A stretch of DNA of 9,935 nt. Source: an uncultured Clostridia bacterium (GTDB lineage: Bacteria; Bacillota; Clostridia; Oscillospirales; Acutalibacteraceae). Shown here one piece after another: positions 1-7,434 of this stretch (position 1 is the stretch's first letter; the number at the start of each line of letters is the position of its first letter). A program made the position numbers and the translations under genes. The stretch is taken from assembly GCA_946626015.1 (NCBI GenBank), contig CAMOTT010000067.1, positions 1 through 9,935 on the forward strand. The letters run 5' to 3'. Under the pieces are notes generated by a model. It saw nothing but the letters and a program-made list of their open reading frames with translations. It had not been told where the DNA came from and made no database searches.

Positions 1-2
1 GT

Positions 3-755
3 ACGAAGGAGCTTGTGGACGGCTGGCTCAAGGAGGATAACGGGTTTGAGATAAGGTACCTGTATCAGGAAAATCAGGGTATGCACGGCGCCCATAACCT
101 TGCCTACGCAAACATAGACACAGAGATAAATACCTGCATTGACTCCGATGACTATATGACGGACGACGCGGTGGAAAGCATCCTGAACTTTTGGAACTCC
201 TGTGAAAAGGATGAGGATATAAGCGGCTTTATGGCTCTGGACGCCTATGAGGACGGAAAGGTCATCGGGACGCTGCTGCCGGAATCCGTTGGCAAAACCA
301 CCTCATATGAGCTGTACAACAAGCTGGGCGTAAAGGGCGACAAAAAGTTTATACTTCGCTCCGAGCTTACAAGAAAAGATCCCTACCCCATATTTGAGGG
401 GGAGCGGTTCGTGGACCTGGCAACAAAATATTCGCAGCTGGATGAAAAATACAAGATCTACTGCTACAACAAAGTAGTGTGTATCGTTGAGTATATGGAC
501 GACGGTTCTTCACGCAACATTTTCAAGCAGTACGTAAGAAATCCCAAGGGCTTTGCCTACACGCGCAGGCTCTGGATGGGCATGGATCATATGTCTGCTG
601 CCTTCAGGTTCAGGCAGGCTGTGCATTACGTTTCCAGCTGTATGATGGCCCGGGATAAAGCCTGGCTCAAAAATTCTCCGGCAAAGCTTATGACCGTGCT
701 GGCCGTTCCCTTCGGCGTGGTCTTGAACAGATATATCATTCATAAGGCAAAATAA
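3..755 (+). CDS. Family 2 glycosyltransferase, 5' end missing
   Basis: This would be a cytoplasmic, inverting GT-A fold transferase that moves a sugar from a nucleotide donor onto a lipid-linked polysaccharide intermediate. The reading frame is open to the left edge, so the true start and the first ~50 residues (the usual IVPVYN nucleotide-binding strand) lie outside the window. The GTG at 15 is an internal valine, not a start. About 250 residues are visible. They include a GT2-like NQGMHGAHNLAY segment, a DSDDYM segment (DXD-type, metal and donor binding) and an EGERFV segment placed where the catalytic base usually sits. A VEYMDDGSS segment follows, then a basic C-terminus with a hydrophobic helix typical of membrane-associated capsule transferases. 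Family membership is clear; donor and acceptor cannot be read. It leads into the polymerase gene after 41 bases. Confidence 0.87.
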   Translation, partial: TKELVDGWLKEDNGFEIRYLYQENQGMHGAHNLAYANIDTEINTCIDSDDYMTDDAVESILNFWNSCEKDEDISGFMALDAYEDGKVIGTLLPESVGKTTSYELYNKLGVKGDKKFILRSELTRKDPYPIFEGERFVDLATKYSQLDEKYKIYCYNKVVCIVEYMDDGSSRNIFKQYVRNPKGFAYTRRLWMGMDHMSAAFRFRQAVHYVSSCMMARDKAWLKNSPAKLMTVLAVPFGVVLNRYIIHKAK

Positions 756-783
756 AAATTCGGCTTAAAGCTATTTGAACAAT

Positions 784-790
784 GGGGTGA
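784..790 (+). promoter_or_regulatory. Ribosome binding site fixing a TTG start
   Basis: GGGGTGA lies 6 bases before the TTG at 797. The first in-frame ATG (815) would leave 24 bases of spacing, so the TTG is the better start for the EpsG-like gene. The ATG at 782 is in frame but is followed at once by TGA. Confidence 0.65.
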
Positions 791-796
791 TCATTT

Positions 797-1924
797 TTGT
801 CCTCATACGCATACATGAACATCATTGCTGTGGCAATGTTCATTGTCGCCTATATTGCCAGCAGAACACCCAGCCAAAAAATCAATCCGTTGGGAGACAA
901 GGTTCCAAATATGATGGGCTTCGTTATACCTGCCGTGGTCTTCTCCGTTTTCTCGGGGCTTAGAAACCGTGCGGGCGATACGCAGGCTTATCTTATCAAG
1001 CTTGAAGAAATGCTGCAATCAGGCGACAGACCCGGTTTGGGCTTCGGAAAAAATAAAAACTTCCAGTTCATCATGTGGTGGACAAACGACCTGGGTAATA
1101 AAACCGGTTTTTTTAAAGATGACTACCAGATGTTCATCTTAATTACGGCTTTGGCGTCTTTGATACCCGTTATATATATACTTTATAAATACTCCGCGTC
1201 ATACGAGCTGGCCATTGCCCTGTTTGTTTACGAGGGATATTTCGCTGCGTCGCTTAACGGCATCAGGCAATATGTCGCGGCGGGAATAATGGTTCTTGCC
1301 ACAAAGTATCTGCTGTCCGAAAAAAAGAACGCGTTTTTCTATTATCTGCCGTTTATTTTGATATCTTATACTATCCACTCCAGCGTTATAATACTGGTGC
1401 CTATATTTTTCCTGATACGGCGTAAATCCTTTACCGCCATGTTCTACGTCATAACAGTTGCTTCTATCGTGATTACAATAACCTTCGACTCGTTCCTGAG
1501 CACCTTCTTCGACACCATTGAAAACACATCCTATTCCGGCTACGCCACCACCGGCTGGTTCACAAGCGGTGAAGAGGGCGGCGCCAGCGTGTTCCGCGCG
1601 CTGGTTGCGGCGGTGCCTTTGGTGCTTTCGTATTTCAGGCTGGATTTTATCAGGGAGCGTTTGGGCAAAAAAGGCGATATGCTTATAAACCTTTGTCTGT
1701 TCAGAACGGTGTTCCAGATAGTTGCCGTTTACAACTGGATCTTCGCCCGATTGACTATCTATCTGGACGTCTATTATATCATTTTGTTGATATGGCTGCT
1801 TAAATACGCTTATGCGGAATATGACCGGAAGGTGGTTTACGGTTTAGCTACGTTCTTGTTCTATATCTATTTCAATAATATGAGATACATGATAGACGCT
1901 TACAGTAGTAAATATATCGGTTAA
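797..1924 (+). CDS. epsG: EpsG-family polysaccharide polymerase (Wzy-like membrane protein)
   Basis: This is a polytopic membrane protein of 375 residues, the usual size for EpsG. The family is thought to polymerise repeat units on the outer face of the cytoplasmic membrane. Family signatures are SGLRNRAGDT (residues 53-62), the NGIRQYVAAG segment (154-163), a histidine in YTIHSS (191-196) and ARLTIYLDVYY near residue 317. Hydrophobic stretches at roughly 8-21, 41-53, 112-130, 137-152, 181-207, 215-230, 266-280, 298-312, 321-337 and 347-360 suggest about ten membrane passes. The start is TTG, supported by the Shine-Dalgarno at 784-790. It sits between two glycosyltransferase genes, as expected for the single polymerase of a Wzx/Wzy-type locus. 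The family call is firm; the linkage formed is unknown. Confidence 0.88.
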   Translation: MSSYAYMNIIAVAMFIVAYIASRTPSQKINPLGDKVPNMMGFVIPAVVFSVFSGLRNRAGDTQAYLIKLEEMLQSGDRPGLGFGKNKNFQFIMWWTNDLGNKTGFFKDDYQMFILITALASLIPVIYILYKYSASYELAIALFVYEGYFAASLNGIRQYVAAGIMVLATKYLLSEKKNAFFYYLPFILISYTIHSSVIILVPIFFLIRRKSFTAMFYVITVASIVITITFDSFLSTFFDTIENTSYSGYATTGWFTSGEEGGASVFRALVAAVPLVLSYFRLDFIRERLGKKGDMLINLCLFRTVFQIVAVYNWIFARLTIYLDVYYIILLIWLLKYAYAEYDRKVVYGLATFLFYIYFNNMRYMIDAYSSKYIG

Positions 1925-1950
1925 GGCGCGGTTAAGACCTACATTATCGA

Positions 1951-1958
1951 AGGAGGGG
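1951..1958 (+). promoter_or_regulatory. Strong ribosome binding site fixing a TTG start
   Basis: AGGAGGGG lies 6 bases before the TTG at 1965. It is the strongest Shine-Dalgarno in the window. The protein read from this TTG begins MIPKKIHYCWFGG, the standard N-terminus of the family, which confirms the start. Confidence 0.8.
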
Positions 1959-1964
1959 ATACAG

Positions 1965-2675
1965 TTGATACCGAAAAAGATCCATTATTGCTGGTTTGGA
2001 GGCAAGGAAAAGCCGGAACTTGTAAAGAAGTGCATAGCGAGCTGGAAAAAGCATTTGCCGGATTATGAGCTTGTTGAATGGAATGAGGATAATTTTGACA
2101 TCAACTGCAACACCTTTGTAAGTCAGGCGTATGAGAACAGGAACTTTGCCTTTGTCAGCGACTATGTGCGGGCAAAAAAGCTGTTTGAATACGGCGGGAT
2201 ATACCTTGACACGGACGTTGAGGTGCTCAAAAGCTTTGACAGGTTCCTTGAGGACGAATGCTTTGTGGGCTTTGAGGAAAAACAGTTTGTGGGCACCTGC
2301 GTGATAGGCGCGGTCCCCGGGACGGATATCCTCAGATCATATACCGAGCATTACGAAAGCATACCGTTTATTCAGCCCGACGGCTCAAAATACAAGGATA
2401 CAAACGTTGTGCTGCTCACAGGGCTCTTGGAGAAATACGGCCTTGTGAGGAACGACGAAAAGCAGACCGTTCACGGCGTTACCGTCTACCCCAGGACCTT
2501 TTTCAGCCCTTATGATTACATCAACGGCATAAACTACATTACCGATGACAGTTATGCGATACATCACTTCGCCCAGCTCTGGCTGCCGGCAGGGGAGCGC
2601 ATCAGAACAGCGCTCAAAAGAAAAGTCATCAAAATAATCGGCGGCAATGCCTGGGCAAAGTTGAGGGGCAGATAA
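1965..2675 (+). CDS. Family 32 glycosyltransferase (DXD sugar-binding type)
   Basis: This is a 236-residue, probably retaining, GT-A fold transferase of the OCH1/capsule-synthesis group (Gly_transf_sug), acting in the cytoplasm on a lipid-linked acceptor. The N-terminus IPKKIHYCWFGG is diagnostic. FAFVSDYVRAKKLFEYGG (61-78) is the conserved helix ahead of the metal site, and YLDTDVEV (80-87) holds the DXD motif with Asp82 and Asp84. A HHFAQLW segment near the C-terminus (from about residue 200) matches the family's terminal His/Trp motif. Length is normal for short capsule GT32 enzymes, and there is no signal peptide or membrane segment. The stop overlaps the next start by one base (TAATG), so the two are probably translationally coupled. 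The sugar transferred cannot be told from sequence. Confidence 0.9.
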   Translation: MIPKKIHYCWFGGKEKPELVKKCIASWKKHLPDYELVEWNEDNFDINCNTFVSQAYENRNFAFVSDYVRAKKLFEYGGIYLDTDVEVLKSFDRFLEDECFVGFEEKQFVGTCVIGAVPGTDILRSYTEHYESIPFIQPDGSKYKDTNVVLLTGLLEKYGLVRNDEKQTVHGVTVYPRTFFSPYDYINGINYITDDSYAIHHFAQLWLPAGERIRTALKRKVIKIIGGNAWAKLRGR

Positions 2676-3871
2676 TGAAGAAGCAGATTTTGATCGTACT
2701 GAACAGCCTTGAGATCGGCGGCATTGAACGCAGCCTTGTGGGGCTGGTCAACGGTTTGGATTACGATAAATATGACGTGGATATTTTTTTGCAGTCCCGT
2801 AAAGGGGAATTTCTTGACCAGCTGACGGATAAGTGTACTGTCCTGGAGGAAAAGCCCCGCTGCGCCACCCTGCTCAAACCGGTCAAAGACGTTGTAAAAT
2901 CAGGGCATTTTATGCTTGCCGGTGCAAGGATAGCCGCAAAATATCAAACTCAGCTTAAATACAGGGATTGTAAAGCTGAAGATCTTGACAAAATATCCTA
3001 TGCCCACTACCAAAGGCTTTGGGATTACTCCGTCAGACTTTTACCGAAGATCAAAAAGAAATATGACGTCGCACTGAGCTTTGCCTGGCCGCATCACTAT
3101 GTCGCCTTCAACGTCAGGGCGGACAAAAAGCTGGCATGGATACACACGGACTACACAAAGACCATTATCGAGCGGAACAGGGACGCGAAGGTGTGGAATG
3201 TGTTCGACAATATAATCGCGGTGTCCGACGAATGCGGCTCCGCTTTCAAGCAGGTCTATCCGTCTCTTTCCGGCAAAGTGGTCACGGTGGAGAATATCCT
3301 TTCCCCGGAGTTTGTGCGAAAGAGCGCGGAGGAGTTCCCGGTGCCGGAGATGCAGTGCGGGGAGACGGTTCTGCTCACCGTGGGCAGGTACTGCTACGCA
3401 AAGGCCTTTGACGTGGCGGCGGAGATCTGCGGCGAGCTTGTGAACAGGGGCAAAAAGATCAAATGGTTTGCCCTGGGCTACGGCGGGGGAGAAGAGGCGG
3501 TGAAAGCTCAGGTCGAAAAGGCCGGGCTTCAGGATAATTTCATTTTCCTCGGCAAGCAGAAAAACCCTTACCCCTACATAAAGGCCTGCGACATTTATGT
3601 GCAGCCTTCAAGGTACGAGGGCAAAGCGGTTTCCGTCCGGGAGGCGCAGATCCTCTGCAGACCTGTTGTGATAACGAATTTCACCACTGCCGCAAGTCAG
3701 GTCAGGGATGGCTTTGACGCGGTTATTGCTCCAATGGATGTAAAAAGTGTTGCTGACGCCATACAGCGGCTGATCGATTTCCCTGAGGAGGCCGAAAGGC
3801 TTGTCCGCAACACGTCCGGATCTGACTACGGAAACCTGGATCAGATCGAACTCCTTTGCAGCCTGTTCTGA
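2675..3871 (+). CDS. Family 4 glycosyltransferase (GT-B fold), copy 1
   Basis: This is a 398-residue retaining transferase of the GT4 group. The N-terminal Rossmann domain starts ILIVLNSLEIGGIERSLVGL with the glycine-rich loop at 15-16 and an IHTDY segment at 156-160. The C-terminal donor domain begins near LLTVGRY (233-239). The donor-site motif is NPYPYIKACDIYVQPSRYEG, then the EX7E pair Glu315 and Glu323. The start is ATG, overlapping the previous stop, with GAGGGG 6 bases upstream. It is clearly a paralogue of the gene at 4982-6166: motifs, length and gene order match throughout. The segment after EX7E reads CRPVVITNFTTAASQVRDG, with several positions differing from the usual PVV.s...G pattern, so donor preference may differ from copy 2. 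The substrate is unknown. Confidence 0.9.
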   Translation: MKKQILIVLNSLEIGGIERSLVGLVNGLDYDKYDVDIFLQSRKGEFLDQLTDKCTVLEEKPRCATLLKPVKDVVKSGHFMLAGARIAAKYQTQLKYRDCKAEDLDKISYAHYQRLWDYSVRLLPKIKKKYDVALSFAWPHHYVAFNVRADKKLAWIHTDYTKTIIERNRDAKVWNVFDNIIAVSDECGSAFKQVYPSLSGKVVTVENILSPEFVRKSAEEFPVPEMQCGETVLLTVGRYCYAKAFDVAAEICGELVNRGKKIKWFALGYGGGEEAVKAQVEKAGLQDNFIFLGKQKNPYPYIKACDIYVQPSRYEGKAVSVREAQILCRPVVITNFTTAASQVRDGFDAVIAPMDVKSVADAIQRLIDFPEEAERLVRNTSGSDYGNLDQIELLCSLF

Positions 3872-3905
3872 ACAGCATACATAATTCTTTATCGGGATGG
3901 ATGAT

Positions 3906-4982
3906 ATGAGCGTCAGGGTATCGGTCATAGTACCTGTATATAACGTTGAAAAATATCTCAGAGAGTGTTTCGACTCATTGGCGGCGGCGGTCAATTTCAA
4001 TGAAATGGAGGTCATCGCCGTTGATGACGGCTCTGTTGACGGTTCGGCGGCCATATGTGACGAGTATGCCGCAAGGTATCAGAATTTCAAGGTGATCCAC
4101 CAGCAAAACGAGGGAGTGAGCGCCGCGCGCAACGCAGGTCTTGCAGTTGCCTCCGGCGAATTTATAGGCTTTTCGGACGGGGATGATTACGTCCACCCGG
4201 AGATATACAAGGCTATGCTGGACTCGGCGGACAAATGCGGCGCCGATATGGCTGTTTGCTGTTACGAAAAAGAATTCCAGGGGCAGGTCATTGTTTACCA
4301 TATGGATTTCGGCGGCAAAGGTTCTTACCGCGGAGATGAAATAGTTGACAATATAGTTTACAGGACAATGGAGAGCCACTACTTCAACAATGTGGTAAAT
4401 AAGATATTTTCCTCTAAAATAATAAAAGATAATAATATAGTTTTCCCCTGCGGCAAAAAGTACGGGGAGGACAGGGATTTTGTTATAAGATTTTTGTCCT
4501 TTGCCGGGTGCGTGTCGTTTTCGGATTACGTAGGTTATTTCTACCGCGAGGTGAACAGCGGCGCGACCAACAAAGCGAGGAACAACTACGTGGACACCCT
4601 GCTGGCGCAGTATCACGCTGATCTCCAATCGTTTTCCGAGTTCGGCATAGACAGATCGGTCATCGAGGAAAAGTGCGGAGTGGCTCTTGTCAAAAACTAT
4701 ATTTCCGTCTTTTGGATAATCGACCAGAGAACCGGGGGCAGAGAAAAACTCGAGCTTTTCAGATCCGTTATGGAGAACGCCGAAATGACTGAGCTTTTCC
4801 TGCAGTGGTATGATAAAACTTTTGAGTCGGAGTTCAAGTATAACAGGAATATAATGAAGGCGGTCAGGAACAAAAATGTCTTTATGGTAAATCGGAGTAT
4901 CCGGATCCAAAAGCTTTCGGAGCGTTTCAAAATAGCCGCAAGCAGGTTGGTGGGGCGCTTCAAAAAAACAGGTGATTTTTAA
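3906..4982 (+). CDS. Family 2 glycosyltransferase (complete)
   Basis: This is an inverting GT-A transferase of 358 residues from the ATG chosen here. VSVIVPVYNVEKYL opens the nucleotide-binding fold, VDDGSVDGS (residues 39-47) binds the donor, NEGVSAARNAGL follows, and FSDGDDYV (89-96) holds the DXD-type metal site. YGEDRDF, further on, carries the likely catalytic base. The C-terminal ~130 residues are charged and variable, as usual for acceptor binding. Another ATG at 3897 adds three residues (MDD). I prefer 3906 because GGGATGG sits just upstream of it at a reasonable distance, while 3897 has no room for a Shine-Dalgarno. The gene lies between the two paralogous GT4 genes and its stop overlaps the next start (TAATG). 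No substrate can be assigned. Confidence 0.88.
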   Translation: MSVRVSVIVPVYNVEKYLRECFDSLAAAVNFNEMEVIAVDDGSVDGSAAICDEYAARYQNFKVIHQQNEGVSAARNAGLAVASGEFIGFSDGDDYVHPEIYKAMLDSADKCGADMAVCCYEKEFQGQVIVYHMDFGGKGSYRGDEIVDNIVYRTMESHYFNNVVNKIFSSKIIKDNNIVFPCGKKYGEDRDFVIRFLSFAGCVSFSDYVGYFYREVNSGATNKARNNYVDTLLAQYHADLQSFSEFGIDRSVIEEKCGVALVKNYISVFWIIDQRTGGREKLELFRSVMENAEMTELFLQWYDKTFESEFKYNRNIMKAVRNKNVFMVNRSIRIQKLSERFKIAASRLVGRFKKTGDF

Positions 4983-6166
4983 TGAAAAAGAAGCTATTGT
5001 TTGTGATCTATGACCTTGGCAGCGGCGGAGCGGAGAAAAGTCTTGTCTCCCTGCTATCGCTTATTGATTACGATAAATACGAGGTGGATCTGTTCCTTTT
5101 CCGCAAGGAGGGGATGTTCCTCTCTCAGATCCCGGATAAGGTGAACGCCGTGCTCTGCAATCCGGATTTCAGCTTTTTTGACGGGCCTTATATAGGCGCT
5201 GTCAGGCATTTTCTGCTTAAGGGCAGGTTCGACATACTTCTGGCGAGAAAAAAATACGCGGACGAGTTCAGAAAAAAATCCGGACATGATCCGCTGAATA
5301 CCTGGCGCTATATGTCAAAATGCTTCAGCCGGCTGAAAAAAGAATACGATGTGTCAATAGGTTATCTTGAGGGGATATCAAACTACTTTGCCGCAGATAA
5401 AGTCAAAGCAAAAAAATATATTGCCTATGAGCATACCGATTATTCCATAAACAATTTCTTGAGAAAAGCGGATACGGAATATTTCCCGAAGTTTGATAAG
5501 ATCGTCACCGTGTCCGAAAACTGCCTCAAGGCTCTGTCGGACAATTATCCGGAATATAAGGATAAATTCGCCGTAGTTGAGAATATTTCATCAAAGAAAA
5601 ATATTGTGGCGATGGCCGAAAACGAGACGGTGGATCTGAAAAAGGATTGCAAGCTTGCCCTTTTGACCATCGGCAGGTTTTATCATCAAAAGGCCCTTGA
5701 CGTGGCGGTGGATACCTGCGCTGAGCTGAAAAACAGGGGCGTTGATTTCAAATGGTACCACATCGGCAACGGCGGTCCGCTCAAGGCGGAGATCGAGCAG
5801 AGATGCAAAGACAAGCAGGTGAGCGACAGGTTCATAATGCTGGGGGAGAAGAGCAATCCTTACCCTTACATAAAGGCCTGCGATATTTACGTTCAGCCCT
5901 CCAGATTTGAGGGCAAGAGCATTGCCATTGACGAGGCCATGCTTTTGGAGAAGCCCATACTGGTTTCAAATTTCCCCACGGCAAAGGATCAGATAACGGA
6001 CGGAGTCACGGGCATCATAACCGACCTTGACCCTGAGTCCCTTGCCGACAGGATAATCGAAATGTCCGAGGACAGCGCCCTTTGCGCCCGTCTTTCCGGC
6101 AACCTTAAAGACCACAAAGGCAACGAAGAAGAGATCGAAAAATTTTACGATATAATAAACGGGTAG
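4982..6166 (+). CDS. Family 4 glycosyltransferase (GT-B fold), copy 2
   Basis: This is a 394-residue retaining GT4 transferase, paralogous to the gene at 2675-3871. The N-terminal domain has FVIYDLGSGGAEKSLVSLL with the glycine loop near 14-16, and YEHTDY at 149-154 (IHTDY in copy 1). The donor domain starts LLTIGRFYHQKALDVA (228-243). NPYPYIKACDIYVQPSRFEG is nearly identical to copy 1, followed by the EX7E pair Glu310 and Glu318. The later segment PILVSNFPTAKDQITDGVTG is closer to the family norm than copy 1. AGGTGA lies 6 bases before the ATG, which overlaps the preceding stop. The enzyme should act in the cytoplasm at the membrane on the growing repeat unit. The specific sugar cannot be inferred. 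Confidence 0.9.
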   Translation: MKKKLLFVIYDLGSGGAEKSLVSLLSLIDYDKYEVDLFLFRKEGMFLSQIPDKVNAVLCNPDFSFFDGPYIGAVRHFLLKGRFDILLARKKYADEFRKKSGHDPLNTWRYMSKCFSRLKKEYDVSIGYLEGISNYFAADKVKAKKYIAYEHTDYSINNFLRKADTEYFPKFDKIVTVSENCLKALSDNYPEYKDKFAVVENISSKKNIVAMAENETVDLKKDCKLALLTIGRFYHQKALDVAVDTCAELKNRGVDFKWYHIGNGGPLKAEIEQRCKDKQVSDRFIMLGEKSNPYPYIKACDIYVQPSRFEGKSIAIDEAMLLEKPILVSNFPTAKDQITDGVTGIITDLDPESLADRIIEMSEDSALCARLSGNLKDHKGNEEEIEKFYDIING

Positions 6167-6177
6167 GAGTTGTAGCA

Positions 6178-7335
6178 ATGTTACCTTTTTTGATTGTTCT
6201 GCTGGTGATAACGGCAGCGTTTATAACTGTTTTTATGTTTGACCTCATCCCCGCCGCTTCAACGTTCCTCGGGCGCATACATATGGGCAGATGGGAGGAC
6301 GATGTCGACTGGTATACGAGCATTTATTCGGTGGTGCTCAAGTGGATAGCAAGGACGCCTGCCGTCCCGGCCACAGACAGCACAAGGCTTACGATAATAG
6401 ACAGGATAAAGGGCGAGTACAAAAGGCAGTCTCTGCAGAGCTGGCAGGAGGCGTCGCTTATCCTGGCGGTTGACTGCAACGCGGAGTATGACATAATCAA
6501 CGATTTTATTTGCGGCAAAATTGACCCGGAGACGGGGGAATGGCTGCAAAAACCCGAAAGCATAGACAGCGCGATGCTGGCTTTTGCTATAATGAAGTCG
6601 GCGGATACCCAGAGGATCAACATTGACCCGGCCATGGAATACTGCTATGACCTGATAAAGAGCTTTGTTACCGAAGACGGTACGGCCTGCTATTCCAAGG
6701 CGCTGCCGGAGGTCAGATTTGTGGACACGGTGGGTATGATCTGCCCCTTCCTGTTCGAATACGGCAAAAGGTACGGCAACAAGGAGGCCACAAAGCTCGC
6801 TTACAGGCAGATGGGCGAATATCTCAACAAGGGCCTTCACCCGGAGCTGAATATTCCCGTGCACGCATTCAATCTCTCAAAGGGCGAGCCTTTGGGCATA
6901 TACGGCTGGGGGCGCGGCTGCGGCTGGCTTGCGGTGGGTATTATGGACAGCTTGCTGACACTTAATAAAGGGGATAAGATGTACGATATGCTTGTTGCCG
7001 CGGCTCAGACCCTTGCGGACGCGGTTATGGATTATCAGACGGAGAGCGGAGCCTTTTGCCGCCAGCTTATAGGCGAGCAGGTCATGGATTCCTCGGCGAC
7101 GGCAATGCTGGGCTGGTTCCTTTACGAGCTGTACGAAATAACCGGGGAGGAAGCCTATTTGGAGGCGGCGGAGAATGCCTGCAACGCCTTGATGGGCGCC
7201 ACACGCCGGAGCGGCAAGGTGGATCTTGCCCAGGGCGACACAAAGGGCATCGGCTTTTATTCCACCGCCGTCAATGTCCTGCCGGCTGCTCAGGGTTTTG
7301 CCCTCAGGCTGGCAAGGAACCTGAAAAAGATTTAA
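6178..7335 (+). CDS. Membrane-anchored GH88/GH105-type hydrolase (unsaturated uronyl hydrolase-like)
   Basis: This 385-residue protein has one N-terminal membrane helix (about residues 2-20) and then an (alpha/alpha)6-barrel-like domain resembling YteR/YesR and the unsaturated glucuronyl hydrolases. Those enzymes hydrate the double bond of 4,5-unsaturated uronic acids left by polysaccharide lyases. The evidence is the segment ESIDSAML (Asp130), RFVDTVGMICPFLFEYG (Asp183), IYGWGRGCGWLAVGIMDSLL (241-260) and DSSATAMLGWFLYELYE. Asp130 and Asp183 sit where the two essential aspartates of the family fall, with about the expected spacing (from memory). There is no lipobox and no clear cleavage site. 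Positive charges (Arg33, Arg38) follow the helix rather than precede it, so a cytoplasmic catalytic domain is possible. AGGAG at 6165-6169 overlaps the upstream stop, so the gene belongs to the same operon. The role in synthesis is unclear; a non-catalytic or altered substrate role is possible. Confidence 0.75.
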   Translation: MLPFLIVLLVITAAFITVFMFDLIPAASTFLGRIHMGRWEDDVDWYTSIYSVVLKWIARTPAVPATDSTRLTIIDRIKGEYKRQSLQSWQEASLILAVDCNAEYDIINDFICGKIDPETGEWLQKPESIDSAMLAFAIMKSADTQRINIDPAMEYCYDLIKSFVTEDGTACYSKALPEVRFVDTVGMICPFLFEYGKRYGNKEATKLAYRQMGEYLNKGLHPELNIPVHAFNLSKGEPLGIYGWGRGCGWLAVGIMDSLLTLNKGDKMYDMLVAAAQTLADAVMDYQTESGAFCRQLIGEQVMDSSATAMLGWFLYELYEITGEEAYLEAAENACNALMGATRRSGKVDLAQGDTKGIGFYSTAVNVLPAAQGFALRLARNLKKI

Positions 7336-7434
7336 TTATTGTAAACTAATATTGAAAAACAGTTGAAGTTTCAGGTACGTTTGTGTTAATATATAAAGGT
7401 ATCAGCAGAAACCCTCGTTTTCAGGGAGAAAAAT
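7336..7434 (+). promoter_or_regulatory. Intergenic gap with a probable promoter for the phosphatase-kinase pair
   Basis: TTGAAG at 7363-7368 could be a -35 box. TGTTAATAT at 7384-7392 could be an extended -10, giving an 18-base spacer to TAATAT (or 17 to TTAATA). TATAAA at 7392-7397 is an alternative but has no -35 at proper spacing. A short inverted repeat, CCCT (7412-7415) with AGGG (7423-7426), overlaps the AGGGAG ribosome binding site at 7423-7428. No GC-rich hairpin with a T-run is present, so read-through from the upstream operon is likely as well. Confidence 0.42.

Noticed and set aside
15..755. GTG at 15 as the start of the first glycosyltransferase
   Set aside because: The frame is open upstream to the window edge and the protein would lack the first nucleotide-binding strand. 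This is a truncated gene, not a short one.
3975..4910. Long 311-residue open frame on the - strand
   Set aside because: It lies entirely opposite the GT2 gene, whose motifs are unmistakable. It has no recognisable domain, is rich in His/Val/Arg typical of antisense translation, and sits in an otherwise all-plus operon.
6259..6864. 201-residue open frame on the - strand
   Set aside because: It is opposite the hydrolase gene, which has conserved family motifs. No ribosome binding site or known domain supports it.
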